A stretch of DNA of 64,000 bases from Faecalicatena contorta. GTDB taxonomy: Bacteria > Bacillota > Clostridia > Lachnospirales > Lachnospiraceae. The position numbers and the translations under genes are program-made. The number at the start of each line of letters is the position of its first letter. The stretch's first letter is position 1. This document shows positions 16,540-24,682 of the stretch, in pieces. The stretch covers positions 201,334 to 265,333 of the forward strand of contig NZ_QGDS01000001.1 in the NCBI RefSeq assembly GCF_003149105.1, in the 5' to 3' direction. Below the pieces are notes generated by a model that saw only the letters and a program-made list of their open reading frames with translations, had not been told where the DNA came from and searched no databases.

Positions 16540-17370
16540 ATGCTTTCATTCCACAAAAGATATCATCCCCTGACATCACGCCCATATTTATCAAACCACA
16601 CTTATACTGAACATCAGCCATGTGAGGGATTGCTTCCTTACATTGCCTGTTACTGGACGACAGACCGAAGCATAGGGGCAGGACAAGAAAAGAGCAAGGT
16701 ATTGGTGATTCCCGATACTTGCATGGATGTTATTATTCGGATAAATCATACTCGTCAATCGCTTACAGGATATCTGTGTAGTATTCAGGATGAGCCGTTC
16801 CTGTCCATCGAGGATGAGAATGGGGATATCGTTACTTGTTTTGCAGTGCGATTCCATTTTTGGGCGGCCCATCTCTTTCTGAAGCTGAATTTTAACGAAA
16901 CTCGCAATCAGCTTCTTGAACTGGATGAATTTGATAAGGGATGGCGGGCTGTTTTTGAGTCATTTTTCTATCGGAAGACAACAAAAGAACGGATTAATCT
17001 GATAGAACAATTCTTGCTGAAACGAATTGAAAGCCCTGATTTAAATGCAAATTTGTTTAATTCAATCCAACAGCTGCTGCATATACCAGGACAAATGTCA
17101 ATCTCGGATATCTGTGCATACAGTTGTGTCAGCCAACGACAGATGGAACGGCTGTTTCTTCAGAATATAGGGCTGCCGCCAAAGCGGGTATACCGTCTGA
17201 TACGCTATCAATGTGTCTGGAATGATATGGTGCGGCTGAGTAACTTTGACATTCAGGATGAAGTGCATCGTTATGGCTATAGTGATCAGGCTCATTTACT
17301 AAAAGAATTTAAACGTTTCCATGGTGTTACCCCAACCGAGGCCCGAAAGATTGCCGATGTGAACCGGTAG
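16540..17370 (+). CDS. AraC-family transcriptional regulator
   Basis: 276 aa. The N-terminal part (about 1-160) has the HQPCEGLLPYIACYWTTDR pattern of the DUF6597-type sensing domain. The C-terminal 100 residues carry two HTHs: MSISDICAYSCVSQRQMERLF and a second one ending YSDQAHLLKEFKRFHGVTPTEARK, the standard AraC signature. GATAGGAGAG precedes the ATG. It may control the VOC gene 208 bp downstream on the same strand (inference from position). Confidence 0.9.
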   Translation: MLSFHKRYHPLTSRPYLSNHTYTEHQPCEGLLPYIACYWTTDRSIGAGQEKSKVLVIPDTCMDVIIRINHTRQSLTGYLCSIQDEPFLSIEDENGDIVTCFAVRFHFWAAHLFLKLNFNETRNQLLELDEFDKGWRAVFESFFYRKTTKERINLIEQFLLKRIESPDLNANLFNSIQQLLHIPGQMSISDICAYSCVSQRQMERLFLQNIGLPPKRVYRLIRYQCVWNDMVRLSNFDIQDEVHRYGYSDQAHLLKEFKRFHGVTPTEARKIADVNR

Positions 17371-17578
17371 CCATGTCGATTTTTTACAATACAAAATATG
17401 ACTTTGTGGTATAGTTGCAGATAAAGACGGAACAAGAAACTGACTATGAAGATACTCAGCCATGTCTTTATCGGGAAATAGGGCAGGATATACCAAAATG
17501 CCGGAACTGATATTGGATGGGTGGCAGTATAGGCGTTAAAATCCGTCGAATAAAAATCCGAATGATGGAGGTAGAAGG

Positions 17579-17986
17579 ATGCAATTTGATAAGATAGCAA
17601 CACGTATTTTAGTAAGAAAGGATTACCGAAAGTGTTATGATTTTTATACAGAGAAACTAGGACTGGCAGCTGTTTGGGGCGACCGAAATGGTCCGTATAC
17701 GTCTTTTGCTGTGAGTGAAGAATCAGCTCCGTGTTTTGCAATTTTTGCCGGTGAGAATATGACAATGTTTAAAGGATATAAGCAGCCAGAGGGAAATATT
17801 CAGCCGGATACAGTTGTAGGAGTCATCCCATCAGCAAATCTGAATGAGGATTACCGCCGCTTAAAGAAAGCGGGTGTACAATTTATAGGGGAGCCACAGT
17901 TTATTGATGATTGGGGAATGAATTGCGTTTATTTTAGAGACCCGGAGGGTAATCTATTTGAATTAAATGATGCCACTACCATATAG
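17579..17986 (+). CDS. VOC-family protein (glyoxalase-like)
   Basis: 135 aa. Opens with DKIATRILVRKDYRKCYDFYTEKLGL and closes with NCVYFRDPEGNLFELNDA, with the DPEGN turn and the terminal Glu metal ligand of VOC proteins. GGAGG lies 10 bases upstream. It follows an AraC regulator, an arrangement often seen for drug- or electrophile-responsive VOC proteins. Substrate unknown. A fifth trace of the repeat module lies directly after its stop. Confidence 0.85.
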   Translation: MQFDKIATRILVRKDYRKCYDFYTEKLGLAAVWGDRNGPYTSFAVSEESAPCFAIFAGENMTMFKGYKQPEGNIQPDTVVGVIPSANLNEDYRRLKKAGVQFIGEPQFIDDWGMNCVYFRDPEGNLFELNDATTI

Positions 17987-17994
17987 TGTACATT

Positions 17995-18055
17995 AAAATA
18001 AAGTTACGTAAAGACTGCACTGACTTTCGTGGTTGGCGCAGTTTTAATTGTTTGT
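17995..18055 (+). repeat. degenerate repeat module, copy E (distal block only)
   Basis: AAATAAAGTTACGTAAAGAC then TGCACTGACTTTC-GTGGTTGGCGCAGTTTTA matches the distal block of copy A (7010-7060). The remaining 376 bp to the next gene is AT-rich with a TATAAT-like box near 18363 and no convincing gene. Confidence 0.55.
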
Positions 18056-18431
18056 CTATATCTTAAAGAACAGATACAAATAGAACGATTAAATTCCGAT
18101 TTAATTATATTATTATCAACCATCATATATATCAAGACAAATCAGAATAAAAAAGATATCCCTCTACAAAATGGCAAAGTATGATAGAATAGAACCATCT
18201 GAAAGAAGAGCAGGGAAGTACCTGAAAACGATTGAATTGGTGATTCAAAAGTGTTGTACATTGATAACTTAATATTGATAGTTAGTAGAGATTACTGTGT
18301 CCTTAGGTTAGAAAATCAAAATGCAACTCTATAGAATGTTAAGAAAAAGTGCATAAGTGCATACTATAATTGGTAGATTTCTTTTTATATACTGATATAC
18401 TTACCTTATATTAAATTTGGAGGTGGAATTA

Positions 18432-18884
18432 ATGAACTTAGGAAGTAATTTGTTCAATGCACGAAAGAAAAGAGGGTTGTCACAGGAAGAAGTTGCAGAA
18501 AAATTGGGAGTAAGCAGACAAACCATTTCAAAATGGGAACTCGACGAAACGCTTCCTGACATACGCCAATCAAAAAAGTTGGCAACTATATATGGCCTAT
18601 CTTTAGATGAACTGATAGAGTTTGATATTGATTTAAAGGAAATACAGCAGGTTATTGAAAAGACCAGTGAAGAAAAGCAACAGGAAATTGATTGGACAAA
18701 GGTGTGGGGGGAAAAGTATCCGATTTTAACAACTTATCAGCAAGAGGTTAATGTTAATGATTATATTCCTAAAATAAAAGAAATGCTATATAGCTTGAAA
18801 AAGGAATATGGATATAATGATACAGACGCTTTTTTGGTATTCAAAGATATTTTAGCTAGTGTCTGGAATGATAAAGGAAATTAA
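18432..18884 (+). CDS. XRE-family regulator with C-terminal extension
   Basis: 150 aa. N-terminal Cro/CI HTH: LFNARKKRGLSQEEVAEKLGVSRQTISKWE, a textbook sequence, then LPDIRQSKKLATIYGLSLDELI. The rest is a helical, charged region ending SVWNDKGN, probably for ligand binding or dimerisation. ATG 18432 is chosen because GGAGGTGG lies just upstream. No operon partner downstream; a large hairpin element follows 32 bp after its stop. Confidence 0.88.
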   Translation: MNLGSNLFNARKKRGLSQEEVAEKLGVSRQTISKWELDETLPDIRQSKKLATIYGLSLDELIEFDIDLKEIQQVIEKTSEEKQQEIDWTKVWGEKYPILTTYQQEVNVNDYIPKIKEMLYSLKKEYGYNDTDAFLVFKDILASVWNDKGN

Positions 18885-18915
18885 ATATCAGTTTAATACA
18901 AATGAGAGGTCAATT

Positions 18916-19023
18916 AACTACTAACTATGAAATTGATATGCTCCCTTCATAAATAAACAGTTTATATAATTTTAACTGTCTATCTAGAAGAGGGCATATC
19001 AAATATTAAGTTAGTAGTTTTTT
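18916..19023. repeat. 104-bp three-block hairpin (MITE-like or terminator)
   Basis: AACTACTAACT (18916-18926) pairs with AGTTAGTAGTT (19009-19019), TTGATATGC (18933-) with GCATATCAA (-19002), and ACAGTT (18957-18962) with AACTGT (18974-18979). A run of Ts follows. It occupies about a third of the 314-bp gap before the UDG-like gene; the rest holds no gene. Confidence 0.7.
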
Positions 19024-19198
19024 AATGCTGTAAAACAGAAATTTAGCCGTGCAATTTTCCTAGATAGAATAGTGGTTCAAAAATTGGAAATATGTACATA
19101 ATATATATGCATATTTTAATATAAGGATTGTAGTAAATGACTAAGAGTAGGAGATTAGAGGATGAACGAGCTTTCATGAAGCTAAGGAGACTATTATT

Positions 19199-19783
19199 AT
19201 GAAGATACAACAGTTAAAAGAAGAAATCTTACGGTGCAGAGAATGTGATGAATTATTTGGGTATGAACCTCATCCGGTATTTTTTGGACATTCTGAATCT
19301 AAAATTATGCAGATTAGTCAGGCACCGTCTTTGTTGGTTCATGAAACAGGAAAGCCGTTTAATGACTTGAGCGGCAAAAAACTGAGGAGGGAATGGTATC
19401 AAATAGAAGATGAGGTGTTTTATAACCCCGATTACTTTTATATTACCTCTATTGCGCACTGTTATCCTGGGAAAAATCCAAAAGGAGGAGACCGTATTCC
19501 TCCCAAGAACTGTGCAAAAAAATGGATGCTTCTTGAATTAGAATCTGTGGATAACTTAATTTATATTATAATAGGGAGACATGCATCTAATTATTTTTTT
19601 CCTAAAAAGAACTTTACTGATTTGGTATTTCAAGATCAAGAGATTAATAGTAAACCGGCCTATGTATTACCCCACCCATCCCCGCTAAATACGAAATGGC
19701 TTAAAGATCGGCCGGAGTTTGAAAAAAAGCGGATGCCTGAGATTAGAAAGGCTTTGCACAATGTTTTAAATATTAATAGTTAA
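19199..19783 (+). CDS. uracil-DNA glycosylase family protein with probable iron-sulfur cluster
   Basis: 194 aa. The family motif 1 analogue is SQAPSLLVHETGKPFNDLSGK, and motif 2 is LPHPSPLN. Four Cys are placed as in family 4/5 UDGs that hold a [4Fe-4S] cluster: CRECDE near the N-terminus, one in AHCYPGK and one in PPKNCAKKW about 15 residues later. The usual catalytic residues of motif 1 are changed (SQAPS in place of GEAPG-x-E), so repair activity is uncertain. AAGGAG precedes the ATG. Likely role: base excision repair or a related DNA/RNA function. Confidence 0.72.
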   Translation: MKIQQLKEEILRCRECDELFGYEPHPVFFGHSESKIMQISQAPSLLVHETGKPFNDLSGKKLRREWYQIEDEVFYNPDYFYITSIAHCYPGKNPKGGDRIPPKNCAKKWMLLELESVDNLIYIIIGRHASNYFFPKKNFTDLVFQDQEINSKPAYVLPHPSPLNTKWLKDRPEFEKKRMPEIRKALHNVLNINS

Positions 19784-19957
19784 TTATTGCTAAATGATAC
19801 ATTAAGAGAGCCGATGATAATTAAATACTGAATTAACATAGGAGACCAACTATGAATAGTCAATAGAAAATCAAAAAGTTTTGGAAAAAGTTTTGGCTTA
19901 AAAAAGTGTATGTAAAGAAAGCATCCTCTGGATGCCTGAAAATTAAATATAGTAGGA

Positions 19958-20950
19958 CTAGGCTAGGTTAAACTCTAGATTGTCAGTCATCATTTTATGT
20001 ATCACACGAACGAGTTTGTGAGCCACATGCCCAAGAGCATTGTAGTGTCGGCGCCCCTGAGAAACTTTCAAATCAAAGTATTCCTGGAATGTTTTGTTGA
20101 CCAAGGTGGTTTGCCAGGCAGCATTAATCAAAGCATATCGAAGTAGTTTAGAGCCTCTTTTTGACATTCGGGTTCTAGCAGCTTGGTAGTTACCAGACTG
20201 ATGGACAGAAGGGTCAAGGCCGGCATAAATTTGAATTATAGATTGCTTAATCTGCAAAGATAAGGTATCATTCTTAGTACCGACAGATTGTGCTGCAAGC
20301 TCTTTTAAACACACGGCGTGTGATCGTTTAAAGTGGCCCTTAGAGGTCTTGTTCAGCAGGTTTGATAACCGCGTGAGATGCATAGTCGCAATCTTGTCGG
20401 GATTAGAGCACTCCTTAAGTAAAGCATAAACAGCTTTGCCATGAATTCCAGATTTAAAGAAGTATTGGAGTTCAGGGAATAGTAAATCCATATAAGAGAC
20501 CAGTTGGATTTTAACCTTTGTCCTAGCCTTGATAAGTTTCTGGCGGAAGCGACAGAGGTTTTTTAATTGCAAGGAATTCAAATCTTGTTGTGAAAAGATA
20601 CGATACTTGTTCATCATTAATGACTTGATAATGAGCAAAGAATCAACAGCATCCGTCTTGGTCTTACGGATGTTGGTTTTTCATAGTGTAGCAGTTTGAA
20701 TAGGATTGATTAAACAAATCTGAAATCCTCTGTTGAAGAGAAAGCAGATAAGGTTTTCGCCATAATGGGCGGTGGATTCGATACCGATAAGAAAGTGTTC
20801 TTTATCGAAGGCACCAATGGAGTTCAATAGCTTTTGAAACCCTTTATGGTCGTTGGTAAAGCATAGATTATGAATGAGGACTTGTCCATCCGAATCAGTA
20901 GCGGATGCAACGTGGTTTAGTTTGGCAATATCAATACCTAAGTAAATCAT
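19958..20950 (-). pseudogene. IS110-family transposase with an in-frame TGA stop
   Basis: One reading frame, broken by TGA at 20681-20683, encodes a whole IS110-type recombinase. N-terminal RuvC-like half: MIYLGIDIAKLNH (Asp), LIGIESTAHYG (Glu) and, after the stop, KTDAVDS (Asp-Asp), completing the DEDD set. The C-terminal Tnp half has IYAGLDPSVHQSG and the Ser motif MSKRGSKLLRYAL. The upstream ATG at 21007 is not used because AAAGGAG fits ATG 20950. Either the element is dead, or it is a sequencing error. The upstream 185 bp could encode its guide (bridge) RNA. Confidence 0.88.
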
Positions 20951-21135
20951 AAAATCAGCTCCTTTGCATGAAATCACTGTGGATAATCCACCTAGTTTTA
21001 CCCTCATAGACTTGCGTGAAATAAAAGTTCTAAGACTTATCCAACTATAAATGATTCAGATAAAACTGTGGCAATACACTCCTACAAATAGTCAAAGCTA
21101 TAAGGAAAAATAAAAAGTCCACAGTGTTACTATTG
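20951..21135 (-). ncRNA. candidate IS110 bridge/guide RNA region
   Basis: IS110-group elements encode a structured guide RNA in the non-coding end upstream of the recombinase gene (established for IS621). Here that end holds nested pairing: CACTGTGGA (20976-20984) with TCCACAGTG (21118-21126), and inside it CCACCTAGTTTTA (20989-21001) with TAAAACTGTGG (21061-21071, two unpaired bases). The internal loops needed for target and donor recognition were not resolved. The element ends were not found. Confidence 0.4.
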
Positions 21136-21202
21136 ATTATAACAAAGTTGAGAAGAAAGGAGAGTATGCTATATTTGGTTACAAATACAGAATACAAGGA
21201 AA

Positions 21203-21907
21203 ATGAAAAAAGAGATCTATAGTTATAATGATTTTATAAAGGTATTATTGCAGGCGGGTTTTTCAATGGGAGGTGGAAACGCAGAAGGTATTTATGCTGC
21301 TGTTTCCTGGAATTGGAATGAGGAGCCACCATATGATACTCCGGTGCGCTGGCATACAGAAGACTTAGAGACCGATCCGTGGGAATGGCGTATGCGTGTT
21401 CTAGACGAACGGAATGATATTGCCTATGCAAAGCTCTTCTTCAAAAAAAGCGGCTATATAACGAAAGAATTCTATCCATATTTTCTGGCAGCCAGAAGAG
21501 AAGGGCAGACACTTGAGGAGGAATATGAGAAAGGAATGATTTCTCATTATGCTAAAAAGATATATCAGATTATTCTTGAACACGGGACACTGCCATTGCA
21601 TGCAATCAAGCAGATTGGAGAGATTTCCAAAGAAGATAAGTCTAAGTTTGACCGGGCAATGATTGAACTGCAAATGAAAATGTATCTTACTATGTGTGGA
21701 AAACAGCAGAAGCTGTCTCAAAAAGGAGCGGAATACGGCTGGTCGTCTACGGTATTTTGTACTGTTGAAGATTTTTTTGGAGAAGAAATGGTTAGCCGGG
21801 CAGCGAAGATTGAAAAGCAAGAGGCGATTGCGAGGATTACTGAACAGGTATATACATTAAATCCAGAGGCCCAGGAGAAAAAGATTTTGAAATTTATACA
21901 AGGATAA
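21203..21907 (+). CDS. AlkZ-related/uncharacterised protein
   Basis: 234 aa, soluble. The N-terminal half has FSMGGGNAEGIYAAVSWNW and DPWEWRMRVLDERNDIAYAKLFFKKSGYITKEFYPYF. The C-terminal half has a winged-helix-like region LEHGTLPLHAIKQIGEISKEDKSKFDRAMIELQMKMYLT. I recall similar proteins named AlkZ-related in clostridia, but the DNA glycosylase Gln-x-Gln motif of true AlkZ is not seen. No partner gene. Treat function as unknown. Confidence 0.55.
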   Translation: MKKEIYSYNDFIKVLLQAGFSMGGGNAEGIYAAVSWNWNEEPPYDTPVRWHTEDLETDPWEWRMRVLDERNDIAYAKLFFKKSGYITKEFYPYFLAARREGQTLEEEYEKGMISHYAKKIYQIILEHGTLPLHAIKQIGEISKEDKSKFDRAMIELQMKMYLTMCGKQQKLSQKGAEYGWSSTVFCTVEDFFGEEMVSRAAKIEKQEAIARITEQVYTLNPEAQEKKILKFIQG

Positions 21908-21965
21908 AGTCAAAAGGAGTATGTACAACAATCTATATTTAGGGAGATAAAATTATATAAAAAAA

Positions 21966-22228
21966 ATGAAACCATTCAACTCCTTTATGCTGTTTGGTGT
22001 TTTTCTTTTGCTGTACATTCTTCTGCTTTTTTATGCGTTGATTTTTAAGTACGTTTCACCTTTAGAATTATTCAGCCCAAACAGGGAATATTGGCGTACA
22101 GGGGATTGTATGCGTTTCTGAAAAACGAGGAAAAAGTCCTCACAGCTATTGTGTTATCAGGTCTTATTATTATTTTAATTCCTGTTTTGGTTACAATCAT
22201 ATTTGGTTTTCGATTTCGGTTAGGTTAA
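21966..22228 (+). pseudogene. fragmented membrane protein, VanZ-like start
   Basis: ATG at 21966 begins 51 residues: a hydrophobic helix and then KYVSPLELFSPNREYWR, resembling the N-terminus of VanZ-family proteins. The frame then stops at 22119-22121. A second frame continues with LYAFLKNEEKVLTAIVLSGLIIILIPVLVTIIFG and ends at 22226-22228, unlike VanZ. The two parts do not join by one frameshift into a recognisable protein, so this looks like decayed sequence. It fills the 343-bp gap before the methyltransferase gene. Confidence 0.4.
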
Positions 22229-22250
22229 ATTCAATTTAAGGAGGGCGAAA

Positions 22251-22922
22251 ATGAATACTAAACTTTTATTTCAAGCTTGCATTAAACTTTTTTTCGGACT
22301 GCTGATTGCAGGTTTCTTGTTATTTATTCCGGCAGGAACATTCCTGTTTTGGAATGCATGGCTGTTTATTGCAGTATTGTTTATACCGATGCCTATTTTA
22401 GGCATTGTACTTTTGATGAAAAAGCCGGAATTATTAGCAAAACGTTTGAATACGAAGGAAAAGGAAACAGAGCAGAAATCAGTAATTATTTTATCAGTTA
22501 TAATGTTTATTAGTGGCTTTGTAATAGCCGCCCTTGATTTTAGGTTTGGGTGGGTACATATTCCTGTTTGGCTTGTGGGGGTAGCAACATTAATTTTTCT
22601 AATTGCATATGGTCTTTATGCAGAAGTTCTGCGTGAAAATGCTTATCTTTCAAGAACTATTGAAGTACAGGAAAATCAGAAAGTGATTGATACAGGGCTG
22701 TATGGGATTGTAAGGCATCCTATGTATACGGTTACATTATTACTTTTTTTGGCAATACCTATTATATTGGGCTCAGCTATTTCATTTATTATATTTTTAT
22801 CTTATCCGGTATTAATTGTGAAGCGGATTCGTAATGAAGAACGCATATTAGAGTCAGGATTAGACGGATATACCGATTATAAGAAACGTGTAAAATATAG
22901 GCTTATTCCATTCGTCTGGTAA
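22251..22922 (+). CDS. isoprenylcysteine carboxyl methyltransferase family membrane protein
   Basis: 223 aa with about five membrane helices. The C-terminal SAM-binding region shows the family signature: YAEVLRENAYLSRTIEVQ, GLYGIVRHPMY (Arg-His-Pro), and NEERILESGLDGYTDYKKRVKYRLIPFVW. Bacterial relatives methylate small or lipid substrates at the membrane; true isoprenylcysteine is not expected in bacteria. GGAGG precedes the ATG. Monocistronic, ended by a terminator at 22982. Confidence 0.85.
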   Translation: MNTKLLFQACIKLFFGLLIAGFLLFIPAGTFLFWNAWLFIAVLFIPMPILGIVLLMKKPELLAKRLNTKEKETEQKSVIILSVIMFISGFVIAALDFRFGWVHIPVWLVGVATLIFLIAYGLYAEVLRENAYLSRTIEVQENQKVIDTGLYGIVRHPMYTVTLLLFLAIPIILGSAISFIIFLSYPVLIVKRIRNEERILESGLDGYTDYKKRVKYRLIPFVW

Positions 22923-22981
22923 AGTAATACGTAAATTATTTGCAGTATTATTCCAGTCATATAACCCCATATCGTTAAATA

Positions 22982-23025
22982 AAGCTGTTTGTTGCGGGAA
23001 ATGAACCACAACGGACAGCTTTTTG
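22982..23025 (+). terminator. terminator after the membrane methyltransferase gene
   Basis: AAGCTGTTTGTTG (22982-22994) pairs with CAACGGACAGCTT (23009-23021) through 13 positions, two of them G-U, followed by TTT. Confidence 0.75.
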
Positions 23026-23050
23026 TTCATATGGAGGAAATTGTGCTGTG

Positions 23051-23136
23051 ATATGACGGGTTATGTAAAAATATGATAAATTTGAACGAAATATGAAGAT
23101 TTTATAGGTAATATGAACAAAAGATACCTGTATAAT
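23051..23136 (+). promoter_or_regulatory. promoter of the uptake operon with four phased ATATGA operator repeats
   Basis: ATATGA occurs at 23051, 23071, 23091 and 23111, each exactly 20 bp from the next; the likely -10 TATAAT (23131-23136) falls on the next step. No good -35 is present, which fits a promoter that needs an activator. Direct half-sites about two helical turns apart suit the AraC-type response regulator encoded in the same locus (inference). The operon start follows 34 bp later. Confidence 0.65.
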
Positions 23137-23170
23137 CACTATTAACAAATATAAAACAAAGGGTGAGGTT

Positions 23171-24670
23171 ATGAAAGAGACACAGGTTTTATTTCGGGTA
23201 GAAAAACTCAACAAGTCTTTTGGGGCGACGAAAGCTTTGCAGGAAGTTGAACTGGTTATTCATGGAGGAGAGGTGCACGGGCTGATTGGTGAGAATGGAT
23301 CCGGGAAATCCACATTTTCTTCGATTTGCGCGGGGATACAGCCACCTGATAGCGGCATGATGTACATAGGGCAAGATTCCTATCAACCCAGTGGAACTAT
23401 TGAGGCAGTTGACCGGGGAATTAGTATGATTGTCCAGGAACAGGGGACGATCGGCGGAATAACGGTGGCTGCAAATGTTTTTTTCGGTAAAGAGGCAATG
23501 TTTTCCCGAGGTGGATTGGTGAATATTAAACAACTTAACTGCGCCGCGGCCGAAGCGTTAGAAAAAATTGGGGTCAGCCATATAAAGCCAGATCAGATTA
23601 TCGATGGACTGACCTTTGAAGACCGTAAACTGGTGGAAATAGCCAGGGCTCTTTATACCAATCCCTGTCTGTTGATTGTTGATGAAACAACCACTGCTTT
23701 AACTTTAAGCGGCCGAGATGTGTTATACCGGGTGATGGAACAAGTAAAAATTGGTGGTGGCTCGGTCTTGTTCATCTCTCATGATATTGAAGAAATCATG
23801 GAGAAATGTGATTCGCTGACGGTTCTAAGAGACGGGACATTAACCGCCAATCTAAGGAAAGAGGAGTTTGCAGAAGAAACAATCAAACAGTTGATGATTG
23901 GACGGGATATATCAAAACATTATTATCGCAGTGACGAGAAAGTCAAAGTCTGCAGCGAAGTGGTCTTAGAAGCCGAATCAATGACCGCCAGCGGCATCAA
24001 TGGAGTATCGCTAAAACTTCATAAAGGCGAGATTTTAGGAATCGGTGGTTTGAGTGACTGCGGGATGCATGAACTTGGCAAGGCCCTATTTGGGTTAATC
24101 AAACCAAAGCAGGGCGAAGCCCGGCTGTCTGGCAGCGGCCGGGTAGAAAACGCGGCCTGGGCCGTCCGGCACGGAATTGCCTATGTATCAAAGAATCGGG
24201 ATCGCGAATCGATGATGACGGTCTGCAGCATTAAAGATAACATCTGTCTGCCATCGCTGAAAGAGATATCAAGAGGAGGCTTGATTTCGAAAAAGCGCGA
24301 AACGCTTTTGGCCCAGAAGTGGTATGAGTTTTTAAAGGTCAAAGCTCTATCAGTTAATCAGTACTGTAACACTTTAAGCGGTGGGAACAAGCAAAAGGTA
24401 GTACTGGCAAAATGGCTGGGAAAAGGCTCGGAAATTATGATTCTGGATTGCCCGACCCGGGGCATTGACATTGGAACTAAAGCTTCTATTTATAAAATTA
24501 TTGAGCAGCTTAAAAACGAAGGAAAGTCAATCATCCTGATTTCAGAGGAACTAGCCGAACTAATCGGTATGAGCGATCGGGTGTTGGTTTTAAAGAACGG
24601 CAGAATTTCAGGCGAATTCTTCAGAGAAGAGCAGCTGACCGAAGCAAAATTACTGGAAAAAATGATTTGA
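23171..24670 (+). CDS. RbsA-type double-ATPase subunit of a sugar/nucleoside ABC importer
   Basis: 499 aa, two fused ABC domains. Domain 1: Walker A GENGSGKST, degenerate signature LTFEDRKLVEIARAL, Walker B LLIVDETTTAL with its catalytic Glu. Domain 2: degenerate Walker A (GLSDCGMHEL where relatives have GRTEL), intact signature LSGGNKQKVVLAKWL, and Walker B IMILDCPTRGID with Cys in place of the catalytic Glu. So domain 2 looks catalytically impaired. First gene of the operon ATPase-permease-binding protein-permease-hydrolase. It energises uptake by the two adjacent permeases. Confidence 0.9.
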   Translation: MKETQVLFRVEKLNKSFGATKALQEVELVIHGGEVHGLIGENGSGKSTFSSICAGIQPPDSGMMYIGQDSYQPSGTIEAVDRGISMIVQEQGTIGGITVAANVFFGKEAMFSRGGLVNIKQLNCAAAEALEKIGVSHIKPDQIIDGLTFEDRKLVEIARALYTNPCLLIVDETTTALTLSGRDVLYRVMEQVKIGGGSVLFISHDIEEIMEKCDSLTVLRDGTLTANLRKEEFAEETIKQLMIGRDISKHYYRSDEKVKVCSEVVLEAESMTASGINGVSLKLHKGEILGIGGLSDCGMHELGKALFGLIKPKQGEARLSGSGRVENAAWAVRHGIAYVSKNRDRESMMTVCSIKDNICLPSLKEISRGGLISKKRETLLAQKWYEFLKVKALSVNQYCNTLSGGNKQKVVLAKWLGKGSEIMILDCPTRGIDIGTKASIYKIIEQLKNEGKSIILISEELAELIGMSDRVLVLKNGRISGEFFREEQLTEAKLLEKMI

Positions 24671-24682
24671 GGGATGGGAAAT

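Noticed and set aside
18172..18273. Small frame MAKYDRIEPSERRAGKYL...
   Set aside because: About 33 codons, no SD, no downstream partner and no recognisable family.
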